This document shows positions 43,714 through 54,157 of a stretch of DNA of 64,000 bases, in pieces (the first letter of the stretch is position 1; every line of letters starts with the position of its first letter). Position numbers and translations under genes: made by a program. The stretch lies in contig CAJYKU010000013.1 of assembly GCA_913775175.1 (NCBI GenBank), positions 1-64,000 on the forward strand, in the 5' to 3' direction. Under the pieces are notes generated by a model that saw only the letters and a program-made list of their open reading frames with translations, was not told where the DNA came from and made no database searches. Source of the stretch: an uncultured Pantoea sp. Its GTDB lineage: Bacteria > Pseudomonadota > Gammaproteobacteria > Enterobacterales > Enterobacteriaceae.

Positions 43714-44636
43714 GCTTTACCTCCCGCTTTTCCCTGTGTCAGGCCAACAAACAGCTCTTCCAGGCGATTCGCCTTATTACGCATACTCAGCACCTGAACG
43801 CCCTGCGCGCTTAGCTGACTGAATACGCCGTTCAGCCCCTGCTCACGCATCACTTCCACTTCCAGCGTTGAGGTGTCTACCAGGCGATACTGAAACCCTT
43901 CCAGCTGCGGCAGCGCACTGCGCGGCGCAAGATCAAGGATAAAAGTTTCCGATTTCAGCTTAGAGAGCAGTCCTTTCATTGAGGTATTCTCTACCAGCTC
44001 ACCGCTCTGAATAATACCAATGTTGCGACACAGCATCTCCGCCTCTTCCAGATAGTGAGTCGTGAGAATAATCGTGGTGCCTCTGGCATTCAGCTCTTTC
44101 AGAAACACCCACATTGAGCGACGCAGCTCAATATCAACGCCAGCGGTGGGCTCATCAAGGATCAGCAGCTTGGGTTCATGCATCAGCGCACGGGCGATCA
44201 TCAGGCGGCGTTTCATCCCGCCGGAGAGCATACGCGCCCGTTCATTGCGCTTGTTCCACAGATCGAGCTGTTTAAGATATTTTTCGGCGCGCTGGTTCGC
44301 TTCTGCCCGCTCCACACCGTAGTAGCCCGCCTGGTTTACGACGATCTGCATAACGGTTTCAAACGGATTGAAGTTAAACTCCTGCGGAACCAGTCCCAGC
44401 TGGCGCTTGGCGTTTACCACATCTTTTTGCAGATCGTAGCCAAATACCCTGACGCTACCGCCTGATTTGTTAACCAGCGAACTGATAATGCCAATCGTGG
44501 TCGATTTACCCGCCCCGTTTGGTCCCAGTAAGGCGTAAAAGTCGCCCGCCTCTACGTTCAGATCAAGACCTTTCAGCGCCTGTACGCCGCCGGGATAGGT
44601 CTTGGTTAGCCCGGAAAGTTCCAGTGCATAAGTCAT
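43710..44636 (-). CDS. yadG: YadG, ABC transporter ATPase (308 aa)
   Basis: YadG is the ATPase partner of YadH. Walker A is GPNGAGKST near residue 39, the signature is LSGGMKRRLMIARAL, Walker B is LLILDEPTAGVD and the switch histidine lies in ILTTHYLEEAEML. The C-terminal 80 residues are the extra domain common to drug- and polysaccharide-type ABC-2 ATPases. Length equals E. coli. Upstream are 231 bp without a gene, where E. coli carries can (carbonic anhydrase). Confidence 0.95.
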   Translation of the reverse strand: MTYALELSGLTKTYPGGVQALKGLDLNVEAGDFYALLGPNGAGKSTTIGIISSLVNKSGGSVRVFGYDLQKDVVNAKRQLGLVPQEFNFNPFETVMQIVVNQAGYYGVERAEANQRAEKYLKQLDLWNKRNERARMLSGGMKRRLMIARALMHEPKLLILDEPTAGVDIELRRSMWVFLKELNARGTTIILTTHYLEEAEMLCRNIGIIQSGELVENTSMKGLLSKLKSETFILDLAPRSALPQLEGFQYRLVDTSTLEVEVMREQGLNGVFSQLSAQGVQVLSMRNKANRLEELFVGLTQGKAGGKA

Positions 44637-44793
44637 TGCGAGTCCATATCCTGTTGTTGTGACATCTAAGCCTGATGAAAATCATAGTGCGCCCGCGCCA
44701 GACGTGCGGAAAATTCAGCAGAAATCATGTTGAAATCAGGCGTGTGCCCGGGGAGATAATAGGGCGCGCTGCATGGAGCAGAATATATATCAG

Positions 44794-44818
44794 GCCCGCA
44801 AGTCAGCGACTTACGGGC
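44794..44818 (-). terminator. Hairpin downstream of hpt
   Basis: On the minus strand GCCCGTAAGTC pairs with GACTTGCGGGC (one G-U pair) around a 3-nt loop, an 11-bp stem 50 bp past the hpt stop. The following bases CTGATATAT are not a T run, so it may stabilise the mRNA end more than terminate. Confidence 0.5.
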
Positions 44819-44867
44819 AACGCATTCTATACCGGAACCTCAGAAAAGCCCCTGGTAGATTGTGCGG

Positions 44868-45404
44868 TTACTCTTGCAGCATGGTGACTTTGCCGATATA
44901 AGGCAGATGGCGATAGCGCTGTGCATAGTCGATCCCAAAGCCCACAACAAACTCATCAGGAATAGTAAAACCGACATACTCAACCGGTACCTCTACTTCA
45001 CGACGCTCTGGTTTATCCAGCAGCGTGCAGATGGCCAGTGATTTGGGCTCACGCAGGCGCAGAATTTCCCGCACTTTGCTCAGCGTATTGCCGGAGTCGA
45101 TGATATCTTCAACGATCAGCACATCTTTGCCACGAATATCCTCATCCAGATCCTTCAGGATTTTAACATCGCGTGAAGAGGACATACCGCTACCGTAACT
45201 GGAGGCGGTCATAAAATCGACTTCATGTGAGACATCGATTGCCCGGCAGAGGTCAGCCATAAACATAAATGAGCCGCGCAGCAGACCAACCAGCACCATT
45301 TCGCTGCCGCTATCGCGGTAAGCGTCACTGATCTGTTTGCCAAGTTCGGCAATACGGGTCGCGATCTCCTGCTGAGAAATCATCACATCAACGGTATGTT
45401 TCAT
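44868..45404 (-). CDS. hpt: Hypoxanthine phosphoribosyltransferase Hpt (178 aa)
   Basis: Hpt salvages hypoxanthine (and guanine less well) with PRPP. The PRPP-binding loop [14 protein letters not shown] with its Glu-Asp pair, the flexible loop [11 protein letters not shown], and the C-terminal base-binding [19 protein letters not shown] are all present. Length equals the shorter E. coli annotation. It is divergent from the PLP enzyme at 45569. In E. coli its neighbours are gcd and can, both missing from these slots here. Confidence 0.97.
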   Translation of the reverse strand: MKHTVDVMISQQEIATRIAELGKQISDAYRDSGSEMVLVGLLRGSFMFMADLCRAIDVSHEVDFMTASSYGSGMSSSRDVKILKDLDEDIRGKDVLIVEDIIDSGNTLSKVREILRLREPKSLAICTLLDKPERREVEVPVEYVGFTIPDEFVVGFGIDYAQRYRHLPYIGKVTMLQE

Positions 45405-45568
45405 TGCATTTGCCTGGTTAAGGTTTTCAGAAAGCTCCGCAGTTTATCACAACGCGCCTGATGTCTGAGCGCAGCCACAAAAAGCAATCGATTACGTAGC
45501 AAAATTTACTGCGATAGCATTAACTCTATAGCACGGTTCTGTTCTCCTCTCTTTCAGCCGGAGCTTCT

Positions 45569-46864
45569 ATGACCCACTCATCCAGCAGGAAAACGCCCCG
45601 CGACCCGCGTACGCTGCATCCGGAAACGCAAATGCTAAATTATGGCTACGATCCCCGGCTGTCGGAGGGCGCGGTGAAACCACCGGTGTTCCTTACCTCA
45701 ACCTTTGTTTTCAACAGTGCTGAAGAGGGCAAAGCCTTTTTCGACTATGTTGCTGGTCGTCGTCAGCCGCCGGAGGGTGAGCGTAACGGACTGGTTTACT
45801 CCCGCTTTAATCACCCTAACAGTGAGATTGTGGAGGATCGGCTGGCAATCTATGAAGGCGCAGAGAGTGCCGTCCTCTTCTCTTCCGGCATGTCAGCTAT
45901 TGCCACTACCCTGCTCACCTTTGCGCGTCCCGGCGAAGTCATACTGCACTCTCAGCCGCTATATGGCGGTACGGAAACCCTGCTCAGCAAAACCCTGCAC
46001 GACTTTGAGATCAAAGCGGTAGGGTTCAGTCACGGTACCGATGAAAGCAGCGTCCATGACGCGGCCAGGCTGGCGTGGCAGCGCGGACGAGTTGCGCTGA
46101 TTCTGATTGAAACGCCTGCCAACCCCACGAATAGCCTGGTGGATATTCAGCTGATAGCCCAGGTCGCGGATGTGATTAAGCAGCAACAGGGATCGCGTCC
46201 GGTAATCGCCTGTGACAATACGTTGTTAGGCCCCCTGTTTCAGCAGCCGCTGCAACATGGCGCGGATATTTCACTCTATTCGCTGACTAAGTATGTAGGC
46301 GGACATTCCGATTTGATTGCCGGGGCCGCACTGGGCAGCAAAGCGCTGATGAACAAAGTGCGGTCACTGCGCAGCGCTATTGGTACTCAGCTTGATCCAC
46401 ACTCAAGCTGGATGATTGGCCGCTCACTGGAGACGCTGGCACTGCGCATGGAGAAAGCCGCACGCAATGCTGAGCAGGTTGCTGCCTTTTTACACCATCA
46501 TCCTCTGGTAACCGCACTGTTCTGGCTGCCCTATCTCGATGCACAGAGTCAGCAGGGTCAGACCTGGCGGCGGCAGTGCAGCGGTGCAGGCTCGACTTTC
46601 TCGTTTGATATTCAGGGTGGCGAAGCCGCCGCTTTCCGTTTTCTCAATGCACTGGCGCTGTTTAAGCTGGCGGTCAGTCTTGGTGGCACAGAGTCACTCG
46701 CCAGCCATCCAGCCAGTACCACTCACTCCGGAGTGCCGCAGGAGGTACGACAGCGCATTGGCATCAGCGATGCGACAATCCGCCTGTCGATAGGTATTGA
46801 GCATGCTGATGACTTAATTGAAGATATCCGGCAGGCACTGACGGCAGCGGAGACGCCAGTGTAG
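45569..46864 (+). CDS. Cys/Met metabolism PLP enzyme, cystathionine gamma-synthase family (431 aa)
   Basis: This is a fold-type-I PLP enzyme of the family holding cystathionine gamma-synthase, cystathionine beta- and gamma-lyase and methionine gamma-lyase. The PLP lysine is Lys241 in [15 protein letters not shown]. Asp216 (ACDNT), Tyr77 ([10 protein letters not shown]) and Tyr132 (PLYGGTE) are the expected cofactor and substrate residues. About 35 extra N-terminal residues and an insert ([15 protein letters not shown], near 60-74) set it apart from MetB and MetC, so the exact reaction is not assigned. It occupies the gcd slot between hpt and cueO. It is convergent with cueO, with only 8 bp between the stop codons. 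Confidence 0.85.
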   Translation: MTHSSSRKTPRDPRTLHPETQMLNYGYDPRLSEGAVKPPVFLTSTFVFNSAEEGKAFFDYVAGRRQPPEGERNGLVYSRFNHPNSEIVEDRLAIYEGAESAVLFSSGMSAIATTLLTFARPGEVILHSQPLYGGTETLLSKTLHDFEIKAVGFSHGTDESSVHDAARLAWQRGRVALILIETPANPTNSLVDIQLIAQVADVIKQQQGSRPVIACDNTLLGPLFQQPLQHGADISLYSLTKYVGGHSDLIAGAALGSKALMNKVRSLRSAIGTQLDPHSSWMIGRSLETLALRMEKAARNAEQVAAFLHHHPLVTALFWLPYLDAQSQQGQTWRRQCSGAGSTFSFDIQGGEAAAFRFLNALALFKLAVSLGGTESLASHPASTTHSGVPQEVRQRIGISDATIRLSIGIEHADDLIEDIRQALTAAETPV

Positions 46865-46872
46865 GCTGCGGT

Positions 46873-48495
46873 CTATGCCACAGTAAAGCCCAGCATCATG
46901 CCGGTGTCCTCATGCTCCAGCAGATGACAGTGCGCCATATAGGCATGCTCCGCGCTGGCAGTATGATCAAAGCGCACCATCACTTCACTGCGCCCGCCGT
47001 TGACGTTAACCATATCTTTCCATCCGCGGCGATGCGCAGCGGGTGGTTTGCCATTTTCTGACACAATACGAAACTGTGTGCCATGAATATGGAACGGGTG
47101 CAGCATGGCATCGCCCTCACCTGAGATTGTCCACTTTTCGTTTTTGCCCCGCGGCACAGCAAACATCGGCTTCTGCATGTTAAATGCCTGACCGTTGATT
47201 TTGTTGCCATTATGGAAGTCATATTTCCCTGGGGCAGAGTGCGTCATCGCCATGGCGTGATGACTGCCTGCAGTATGCTTATTCATGGCGTCTGACATCC
47301 CGGTAGCCGTATGCTGACTCATGCCGCCAGGCATTTCAGGTCTGCTGTGCTCTGCAGCGCCCGCCATAGCCTGGTGACCATAGCGCTGCATCAGTGCCTG
47401 CATACCCAGCTTATCCAGCTGCGGATCCATTGAGAGCTGCAGCGTGCGGCTCTCCGCTCCCGCTGCGGCTGGCAACGGCGGCAGATCCGCCAGCTTATCT
47501 GGCAGCGTACCGCTTGCCATCACGCGCAGTGGCAAAATTTGCACCAGCGGCAGCGAGCGATCAAAGGGGGGCAGCATCATGCCCATCTGCGTGACTGGCA
47601 GCGTGACCAGGTCAAAAGGCTTACCATCAGAGGTATCAATCAGTACTTCAAAACGTTCACCAGGCAGCATGGGCAGATCGGCCACCTGTACCGGCTCGGT
47701 CAGTAATCCGCCATCGCTGCCTGTAACATAAAGTGGTCGGTTATCACTGGCAGCGATATGCAGCGAGCGTGCATTACAGCCGTTAAGCAACCGCAGTCGC
47801 AGCCAGCCGCGTGGCGAAGCGTGCTGCGGATACTGCACGCCATTGGTCAGCATCATATCGCCAAACCAGCCCACCGCCGCGCGCATGATATCAAGCTGAT
47901 AATCGATCTGCGTGCCGGCGCTGTTCAGCTGCTTGTCCTGAAAAATCAGTGGTACATCATCGGCTCCCCACTGTATCGGCAGGCGTAGCCCACCAGCAGC
48001 GTTATCCTCCAGCAGCAGCAGTCCGGCTAACCCCTGCGCCACCTGATGACCCGTTTTGCCGTGCAGATGAGGATGATACCAGCAGGTCGCGGCGGGCTGA
48101 TTCGGTGTGAAACTCACCTGGCGGCTACTCCCTGGCGCTATCACCGCCTGCGGACCACCATCAACATCTCCCGAAATTGCCAGCCCATGCCAGTGCACCG
48201 TTGTGGCCTCCGGCAGGCGGTTAACGATATTTACCGTGACCTTTTTCTCGCGCTGCAACCGCAGTGCTGGCCCCAGCAGACGACCGTTATAGCCCCAGGT
48301 TGGCACCGCTTTACCCTGCCATTGCGTAGTGCCCGCCATCGCAGTCAGGCTAATCTGCCCGCGTGCGTCAGGTTCCAGTAATGCCGGCACCGGTAGCAGC
48401 GGCCGCGCCGCCGCCATAAGTGATCGGCTCCATAATGGCAGCGCGCCAGCGGCACTGAGCGCGGCGGTCAGTTTGAGAAAAGTGCGACGTTGCAT
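46873..48495 (-). CDS. cueO: CueO, periplasmic multicopper oxidase (540 aa)
   Basis: CueO oxidises cuprous ion in the periplasm and protects against copper. A twin-arginine signal covers about 1-28 ([17 protein letters not shown]). Copper ligands lie in HWHG at 101-104, HPHLHG at 141-146, HPFHIHG and [13 protein letters not shown] near the C-terminus. A Met/His-rich segment (about 368-425, for example [17 protein letters not shown]) covers the type 1 site and binds extra copper in E. coli. Length is somewhat over the 516 aa of E. coli. A CueR-type promoter lies directly upstream. Confidence 0.96.
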   Translation of the reverse strand: MQRRTFLKLTAALSAAGALPLWSRSLMAAARPLLPVPALLEPDARGQISLTAMAGTTQWQGKAVPTWGYNGRLLGPALRLQREKKVTVNIVNRLPEATTVHWHGLAISGDVDGGPQAVIAPGSSRQVSFTPNQPAATCWYHPHLHGKTGHQVAQGLAGLLLLEDNAAGGLRLPIQWGADDVPLIFQDKQLNSAGTQIDYQLDIMRAAVGWFGDMMLTNGVQYPQHASPRGWLRLRLLNGCNARSLHIAASDNRPLYVTGSDGGLLTEPVQVADLPMLPGERFEVLIDTSDGKPFDLVTLPVTQMGMMLPPFDRSLPLVQILPLRVMASGTLPDKLADLPPLPAAAGAESRTLQLSMDPQLDKLGMQALMQRYGHQAMAGAAEHSRPEMPGGMSQHTATGMSDAMNKHTAGSHHAMAMTHSAPGKYDFHNGNKINGQAFNMQKPMFAVPRGKNEKWTISGEGDAMLHPFHIHGTQFRIVSENGKPPAAHRRGWKDMVNVNGGRSEVMVRFDHTASAEHAYMAHCHLLEHEDTGMMLGFTVA

Positions 48496-48524
48496 ATCCG
48501 TATCCTTGTGATGAACAGAGTACC

Positions 48525-48555
48525 AGCCTAAACCCTCTCCTCACGGGAAGGTCAA
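48525..48555 (-). promoter_or_regulatory. CueR-type promoter of cueO
   Basis: On the minus strand the -35 TTGACC and the -10 TAGGCT are separated by 19 bp, the overlong spacing typical of MerR-family promoters. The spacer starts TTCCCGTGAGG, nearly as in the E. coli cueO promoter. Copper-bound CueR would untwist this DNA and activate cueO. Confidence 0.85.
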
Positions 48556-48661
48556 GTCAGGATATGGAAAAACCGGTAGCGCTATCCGACATGGCAAATT
48601 AAGCGGAATCCGGGCGATAACTGTGCTAACGTCAATAGATTGTCCTTTGCTGAGAACCATT

Positions 48662-49009
48662 ATGACAAAAAGCATCAAGATCCTGCTGCTGGCGGGACTC
48701 TTTGGCTTCTCCACCAGCAGCTTTGCGCTAAGCGAATCTGAAGCGGAAGATCTGGCCGATCTTACGGCTGTATTTGTGTATCTGAAAAACGATTGCGGAT
48801 ACCAGGCGCTGCCTGATGCACAGATTCGCAAGGCGCTGGTATTTTTTGCTCAGCAGAACCGCTGGGATTTAAGCAACTACAGCAACTACAACATGAAAAT
48901 GCTGGGTGAAGAGAGCTATAAAGATTTAAGCGGCATCGCTATCAACAACGATAAAAAGTGTAAGTCACTGGCGCGCGATTCACTGAGCCTGCTTGCCTAT
49001 GTGAAATAG
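48662..49009 (+). CDS. yacC: YacC, small secreted PilS/YacC-family protein (115 aa)
   Basis: This is a conserved periplasmic protein of the YacC (pilotin-like) family; in E. coli its role is unknown. The signal peptide ends near Ala22 (SSFA|LSES). The mature part LSESEAEDLADLTAVFVYLK, NDCGYQ and ARDSLSLLAYVK is nearly identical to E. coli, and two cysteines (NDCGY, KKCKS) could form a disulfide. In E. coli speE and speD follow yacC; here the convergent yacL ends 42 bp away. Confidence 0.93.
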   Translation: MTKSIKILLLAGLFGFSTSSFALSESEAEDLADLTAVFVYLKNDCGYQALPDAQIRKALVFFAQQNRWDLSNYSNYNMKMLGEESYKDLSGIAINNDKKCKSLARDSLSLLAYVK

Positions 49010-49051
49010 CGCATTTGCTGTTCAGCGGTACGCACACCGTGCCGCTGGTGC

Positions 49052-49414
49052 CTATCTGCCTGCCATAAACTGCCGGTAAGCAGCAATCACAGCCAGAAAA
49101 TCATCCACGCCGCAGAACGATAAACTCTCTTCGTCGTAATAAGCCATGCCCTCTTCCAGTCCATCATCCTCAATGGCCAGCTGATTGGCGCGGATCATCA
49201 CTTCCTCTTCGTCCAGCCACAACGTATATTCATGTCCGATACGCTGCCACTGCTGATGAGTCCCTTTTACCGCCCGCGCAGCTGCTTCCACTTCATCGAG
49301 CAGCGCGATATTCTCTTTAACTTCCTCATTGAACCAGTGGCCTACCGCTTCGTGATCCATCGACATGCGGACTCTGACCTGACCGGTGATATCGCGCAGA
49401 AATTCATACTCCAT
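49052..49414 (-). CDS. yacL: YacL, UPF0231 family protein (120 aa)
   Basis: This conserved acidic cytosolic protein of UPF0231 has no known function. The sequence [20 protein letters not shown] with WFNEEVKEN and [15 protein letters not shown] matches E. coli YacL along its full length. It lies downstream of acnB on the same strand, beyond the acnB terminator, and is convergent with yacC. Confidence 0.94.
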   Translation of the reverse strand: MEYEFLRDITGQVRVRMSMDHEAVGHWFNEEVKENIALLDEVEAAARAVKGTHQQWQRIGHEYTLWLDEEEVMIRANQLAIEDDGLEEGMAYYDEESLSFCGVDDFLAVIAAYRQFMAGR

Positions 49415-49533
49415 GGGATTGCCTCATACAGAAAGCGCGCCGGGCAGCACTTAGCTGCATTTTGTACGCAACGCGCATTATAAAGTGGGATCGCGCTCGC
49501 ATTATGCCGGGAGAGTAACGGGGAAAAAAGCAT

Positions 49534-49562
49534 AAAAAAAGGGACGATGATTATCGTCCCTG
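49534..49562 (-). terminator. Terminator after acnB
   Basis: On the minus strand AGGGACGAT and ATCGTCCCT flank a 4-nt loop and run into seven T. It begins 18 bp after the acnB stop. Confidence 0.92.
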
Positions 49563-49579
49563 TTTTAGCTCTGGCTGGT

Positions 49580-52177
49580 TTACACCGCGGTCTGGAAGAT
49601 CACGCTGTCAGCTTTCTCAGTATATTGACCCAGCTGGTCAAAGTTGAGGTAGCGATAGGTGTCATCCGCAGTTTTATCAACCTGCACCATAAACTGCTGA
49701 TACTCATCCGGCGTTGGCAGTTTGCCCAGCAGTGAAGATACCGCTGCCAGCTCGGCAGAAGCCAGGAAGACGTTAGCACCCGTACCAAGACGGTTCGGGA
49801 AGTTACGCGTGGAGGTGGATACCACCGTCGCACCATCCTGTACGCGCGCCTGGTTACCCATGCAGAGTGAACAACCCGGGATCTCGATACGCGCACCGCT
49901 TTTACCAAATACGCTGTAGTAGCCCTCTTCGGTAAGCTGCGCTGCATCCATCTTGGTTGGCGGAGCCACCCAGAGACGCGTTGGCAGCTGACCTTTATGC
50001 GCATCCAGCAGCTTGCCTGCGGCGCGGAAGTGGCCAATGTTGGTCATGCAGGAACCGATAAAGACTTCATCGATTTTTTCACCCTGCACATCAGAGAGCC
50101 AGCGTGCATCATCCGGATCGTTCGGGGCACACAGAATTGGCTCGTTGATCTCCGCCAGATCGATCTCGATAACGGCAGCGTAATCCGCATCCGCATCAGC
50201 TTCCAGCAGCTGCGGATCGTCCAGCCACTTCTGCATACCTTCGATACGGCGCTCCAGCGTGCGGCGGTCGCCATAGCCTTCGGAGATCATCCACTTCAGC
50301 AACACGATGTTGGAGTTCAGATACTCAATAATGGGTGCCTGATCCAGCTTGATAGTACAACCTGCAGCAGAGCGCTCAGCTGAGGCATCAGAAAGTTCGA
50401 ACGCCTGCTCGACTTTCAGATCCGGCAGACCTTCAATTTCCAGAATGCGACCAGAGAAGATGTTTTTCTTACCCTTCTTCTCAACGGTAAGCAGACCCGC
50501 TTTGATTGCATATAGCGGAATGGCGTGTACCAGGTCACGCAGGGTGATGCCCGGCTGCATTTTGCCTTTAAAGCGAACCAGCACTGATTCCGGCATATCC
50601 AGCGGCATCACACCGGTTGCTGCTGCGAACGCGACCAGACCAGAACCTGCCGGGAAGGAGATACCAATTGGGAAGCGGGTGTGTGAATCACCACCGGTAC
50701 CGACGGTATCAGGCAGCAGCATACGGTTCAGCCAGCTGTGAATGATACCGTCGCCCGGACGCAGTGACACCCCACCGCGGTTCATAATGAAATCAGGCAG
50801 CGTGTGGTGAGTCGTAACATCTACCGGCTTAGGATAAGCGGCAGTATGGCAGAAAGATTGCATGACCAGATCGGCAGAGAAGCCGAGGCAAGCCAGATCT
50901 TTTAACTCATCGCGCGTCATTGGCCCGGTGGTATCCTGAGATCCCACAGAGGTCATTTTCGGCTCGCAGTAAGCGCCAGGACGGATACCCTCAACGCCAC
51001 AGGCACGACCAACCATTTTCTGCGCCAGTGAGTAGCCGCGCGAGCTGGTAGCAATATCTTTCGCCTGGACAAAGACATCTGATGGCGGCAAGCCAAGTGA
51101 TTCACGTGCTTTCGTCGTCAGACCACGACCGATAATCAGCGGAATACGGCCGCCGGCGCGCACTTCATCCAGCAGCACATCGGTTTTCAGGCTAAACGTT
51201 GCCAGCAACTCATCAGTGTCATGATTACGCACTTCGCCCTTATAAGGGTAAACGTCAATCACATCACCCATATTCAGGCGATCAACATCCAGTTCGATTG
51301 GCAGTGCGCCAGCATCTTCCATGGTGTTGAAAAAAATGGGGGCAATTTTACCACCGAGGCAGAGTCCGCCGCCCTTTTTGTTAGGTACATACGGGATATC
51401 TTCACCCATAAACCATAACACCGAGTTGGTGGCAGATTTACGTGATGAGCCTGTACCCACAACGTCACCCACGTAGGTCAGCGGATATCCTTTCTGCTGC
51501 AGTGCTTCGATCTGCTTAATCGGGCCAATATTGCCCGCTTCATCTGGCTCAATACCTTCACGCGGGTTTTTCAGCATCGCCAGCGCGTGTAGTGGAATAT
51601 CCGGGCGTGACCATGCATCCGGCGCCGGAGAGAGGTCGTCGGTGTTGGTTTCGCCGGTCACTTTAAACACGGTGGTAGTGATTTTATCGGCCAGCTTAGG
51701 ACGCTTCAGGAACCATTCAGCATCAGCCCAGGATTGCAGAATCTTTTTCGCATAGGCGTTGCCCGCTTTGGCTTTCTCTTCCACATCGTAGAAGTTATCA
51801 AACATCAGCAGGGTGTGGGACAGCGCGTCAGCTGCAATGGGGGCCAGCGCTTCGTCGTCGAGCGCTTCAGTCAGAGCGTGGATATTATAGCCACCCTGCA
51901 TTGTGCCCAGCAGTTCAACAGCTTTCTCACGTGTAACCAGAGGAGAGTGGGCTTCGCCTTTTGCGACAGCAGCCAGGAAACCGGCTTTAACATAGGCGGC
52001 TTCATCGACGCCTGGCGGGACTCGGTTAACCAGCAGGTCAACCAGAAACTCTTCTTCACCCGCAGGCGGGCTTTTCAGCAGTTCAACCAGCGCGGCCATC
52101 TGGGAAGCATCTAACGGCTTAGGTACAATTCCCTGGGCGGCACGCTCGGCAACGTGCTTACGGTATTCTTCTAGCAC
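49580..52177 (-). CDS. acnB: Aconitase B (865 aa, GTG start)
   Basis: AcnB is the main TCA-cycle aconitase, interconverting citrate and isocitrate. Its cluster-free form binds mRNA. The start is GTG at 52177 ([16 protein letters not shown]) with AGGAGAACGTC upstream. The frame continues open another 31 codons without homology. The HEAT-like N-terminal domain (about 1-160) is followed by the four aconitase domains. Cluster cysteines fall at about Cys710 ([10 protein letters not shown]), Cys769 and Cys772 (PGCSLCMGN). Length equals E. coli. It is downstream of lpd; yacH, which separates them in E. coli, is absent. Confidence 0.97.
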   Translation of the reverse strand: MLEEYRKHVAERAAQGIVPKPLDASQMAALVELLKSPPAGEEEFLVDLLVNRVPPGVDEAAYVKAGFLAAVAKGEAHSPLVTREKAVELLGTMQGGYNIHALTEALDDEALAPIAADALSHTLLMFDNFYDVEEKAKAGNAYAKKILQSWADAEWFLKRPKLADKITTTVFKVTGETNTDDLSPAPDAWSRPDIPLHALAMLKNPREGIEPDEAGNIGPIKQIEALQQKGYPLTYVGDVVGTGSSRKSATNSVLWFMGEDIPYVPNKKGGGLCLGGKIAPIFFNTMEDAGALPIELDVDRLNMGDVIDVYPYKGEVRNHDTDELLATFSLKTDVLLDEVRAGGRIPLIIGRGLTTKARESLGLPPSDVFVQAKDIATSSRGYSLAQKMVGRACGVEGIRPGAYCEPKMTSVGSQDTTGPMTRDELKDLACLGFSADLVMQSFCHTAAYPKPVDVTTHHTLPDFIMNRGGVSLRPGDGIIHSWLNRMLLPDTVGTGGDSHTRFPIGISFPAGSGLVAFAAATGVMPLDMPESVLVRFKGKMQPGITLRDLVHAIPLYAIKAGLLTVEKKGKKNIFSGRILEIEGLPDLKVEQAFELSDASAERSAAGCTIKLDQAPIIEYLNSNIVLLKWMISEGYGDRRTLERRIEGMQKWLDDPQLLEADADADYAAVIEIDLAEINEPILCAPNDPDDARWLSDVQGEKIDEVFIGSCMTNIGHFRAAGKLLDAHKGQLPTRLWVAPPTKMDAAQLTEEGYYSVFGKSGARIEIPGCSLCMGNQARVQDGATVVSTSTRNFPNRLGTGANVFLASAELAAVSSLLGKLPTPDEYQQFMVQVDKTADDTYRYLNFDQLGQYTEKADSVIFQTAV

Positions 52178-52557
52178 GACGTTCTCCTCGCTCTCATTGT
52201 ATAGCTTTCCGGTACACCTTGATGCTGTTAAACAGTAGGGTGAGGTGCCCGGTTCTGCGTCGGCCAGCATAGCAGGATTTCGCCAGATTGTTAATCCGTT
52301 TACAAAAAAGCAACATCAATACAGCAGTTAACCCGTTTTTTTGTTTAACGCAGAAAGAGTAAAAAACCAGGCACAGGGCTGCATAAATTTATCTCGCTAT
52401 GCCTCCGTCTGCGCTGCAGCATAACTTTCCGGCTTACATCGCTGGCTTTGAATAACTCAGGGTTATCATTATCCTGAGCATCAGCACAATAATATGCGGG
52501 ATTTACAGATAAAAAAAAACGGCTCCTGCAGGAGCCGTTCGTTAAGCGAGGCGAAAA
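52178..52557. other. 380-bp gap between lpd and acnB
   Basis: No gene is seen here; E. coli carries yacH in this slot. The part nearest lpd holds the lpd terminator (52511-52539). An inverted repeat CTCAGG/CCTGAG at 52456-52478 contains GATAATGATAA on the minus strand, which resembles half a Fur box. The acnB promoter must lie in the part nearest acnB. TTGCTT at about 52311-52316 (minus strand) is a weak -35 candidate, and no convincing -10 is seen. Confidence 0.5.
52511..52539 (-). terminator. Terminator after lpd
   Basis: On the minus strand AACGGCTCC and GGAGCCGTT flank TGCA and run into at least eight T. It begins 19 bp after the lpd stop. Confidence 0.93.
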
Positions 52558-53982
52558 TTATTTCTTTTTCGCTTTTGCGTTTGGCAGGTCGGTGATGCTG
52601 CCTTCAAAGACTTCAGCCGCCAGGCCTACTGACTCATGCAGCGTCGGGTGTGCATGGATGGTGAGCGCGATATCTTCCGCATCACAACCCATTTCAATCG
52701 CCAGACCGATCTCACCCAGCAGCTCGCCACCGTTGGTGCCAACTACAGCGCCACCAATCACACGGTGCGTCTCTTTATCGAAGATCAGTTTTGTCATGCC
52801 ATCTGCGCAGTCAGAAGCGATAGCACGGCCTGAAGCAGCCCACGGGAAAGTGGAGACTTCATAGCTGATGCCCTGCTCTTTCGCTTCTTTCTCAGTCAGA
52901 CCAACCCATGCAACTTCTGGCTCAGTATAGGCAATCGATGGGATCACTTTCGGATCGAAGTAGTGCTTCAGACCAGAGATGACTTCGGCAGCCACGTGAC
53001 CTTCGTGCACGCCTTTGTGCGCCAGCATTGGCTGACCCACGATATCACCGATAGCAAAGATATGTGGCACGTTGGTACGCATCTGCTTATCAACACGGAT
53101 AAAGCCGCGATCGTCTACCTCTACGCCCGCTTTGCCAGCATCCAGCCCTTTGCCATTGGGTACGCGACCAATTGCAACCAGTACAGCATCATAACGCTGT
53201 GCTTCAGCTGGCGCTTTTGTGCCTTCCATTGACACATAGATACCGTCATCTTTCGCATCTACTGCGGTGACTTTGGTTTCCAGCATCAGATTGAATTTTT
53301 TGCTAATACGCTTGGTAAAGACTTTGACCACATCTTTGTCAGCTGCCGGGATCACCTGGTCAAACATTTCAACCACGTCGATCTCCGAACCCAGCGCGTT
53401 ATAAACGGTAGCCATCTCCAGACCGATAATACCACCGCCCATAACCAGCATACGTTTTGGTACTTCTTTCAGTTCCAGCGCAGCAGTAGAATCCCAGACG
53501 CGTGGATCGTGATGCGGAATAAACGGCAGTTCAATAGGACGTGAACCTGCAGCGATAATCGCATTGTCGAAATTGATGGTGGTTGCACCACCCTCACCTT
53601 CTACCACCAGCGTGTTAGCACCAGTGAATTTGCCAAGACCGTTCACCACTTTGACCTTACGGCCTTTTGCCATACCAGCCAGACCACCGGTCAGCTGATT
53701 AACAACTTTCTCTTTCCAGGTGCGGATCTTATCGATATCTGTCTGCGGCTGGCCAAACACGATGCCGTGCTCTTCCAGCGCTTTCGCTTCTTCAATCACT
53801 TTTGCGACGTGCAGCAGCGCCTTTGACGGGATACAGCCTACGTTCAGACAAACACCACCCAGGGTGTTATAGCGCTCAACCAGTACGGTTTCCAGACCTA
53901 AGTCAGCGCAACGAAAGGCTGCAGAGTAACCTGCAGGACCTGCCCCAAGTACCACGACTTGAGTTTTAATCTCTGTACTCAT
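52558..53982 (-). CDS. lpd: Dihydrolipoamide dehydrogenase Lpd (474 aa)
   Basis: Lpd is the E3 subunit of the pyruvate and 2-oxoglutarate dehydrogenases and of the glycine cleavage system. FAD binds VVVLGAGPAGYSAAF. The redox disulfide is Cys45-Cys50 (GGVCLNVGC). NAD binds MGGGIIGLEMATVY, and the active-site base is in HAHPTLHES. Two ATG codons are adjacent; the second gives MSTEIKTQVV, the E. coli start. It is the last gene of pdhR-aceE-aceF-lpd, with a GC-rich hairpin before it. Confidence 0.97.
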   Translation of the reverse strand: MSTEIKTQVVVLGAGPAGYSAAFRCADLGLETVLVERYNTLGGVCLNVGCIPSKALLHVAKVIEEAKALEEHGIVFGQPQTDIDKIRTWKEKVVNQLTGGLAGMAKGRKVKVVNGLGKFTGANTLVVEGEGGATTINFDNAIIAAGSRPIELPFIPHHDPRVWDSTAALELKEVPKRMLVMGGGIIGLEMATVYNALGSEIDVVEMFDQVIPAADKDVVKVFTKRISKKFNLMLETKVTAVDAKDDGIYVSMEGTKAPAEAQRYDAVLVAIGRVPNGKGLDAGKAGVEVDDRGFIRVDKQMRTNVPHIFAIGDIVGQPMLAHKGVHEGHVAAEVISGLKHYFDPKVIPSIAYTEPEVAWVGLTEKEAKEQGISYEVSTFPWAASGRAIASDCADGMTKLIFDKETHRVIGGAVVGTNGGELLGEIGLAIEMGCDAEDIALTIHAHPTLHESVGLAAEVFEGSITDLPNAKAKKK

Positions 53983-54124
53983 CATGACCTCTTGTTAGAT
54001 TGCCGGCGGTCAGAGCGACCCTTTTCCCAGGCTCATGCTACCCTGTCGCCACCGGAACGTTTCACCGCGAGAGTTTACAGAATTGTTAATAAACTGCCAA
54101 CCGCGGTAACAACTGAATGCTTAC

Positions 54125-54150
54125 AACAAGGCCGGCATTTGCCGGCCTTG
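54125..54150 (-). terminator. Hairpin between aceF and lpd
   Basis: On the minus strand CAAGGCCGGC and GCCGGCCTTG flank a 4-nt loop, followed by TTGTTG-type bases. It begins right after aceF and may be a partial terminator, so that lpd relies partly on its own promoter, as in E. coli. Confidence 0.7.
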
Positions 54151-54157
54151 ATTAACT

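Noticed and set aside
52456..52478. Possible Fur box upstream of acnB
   Set aside because: Only the first half (GATAATGATAA) fits the consensus, and it lies almost 280 bp from the acnB start, near the lpd terminator.
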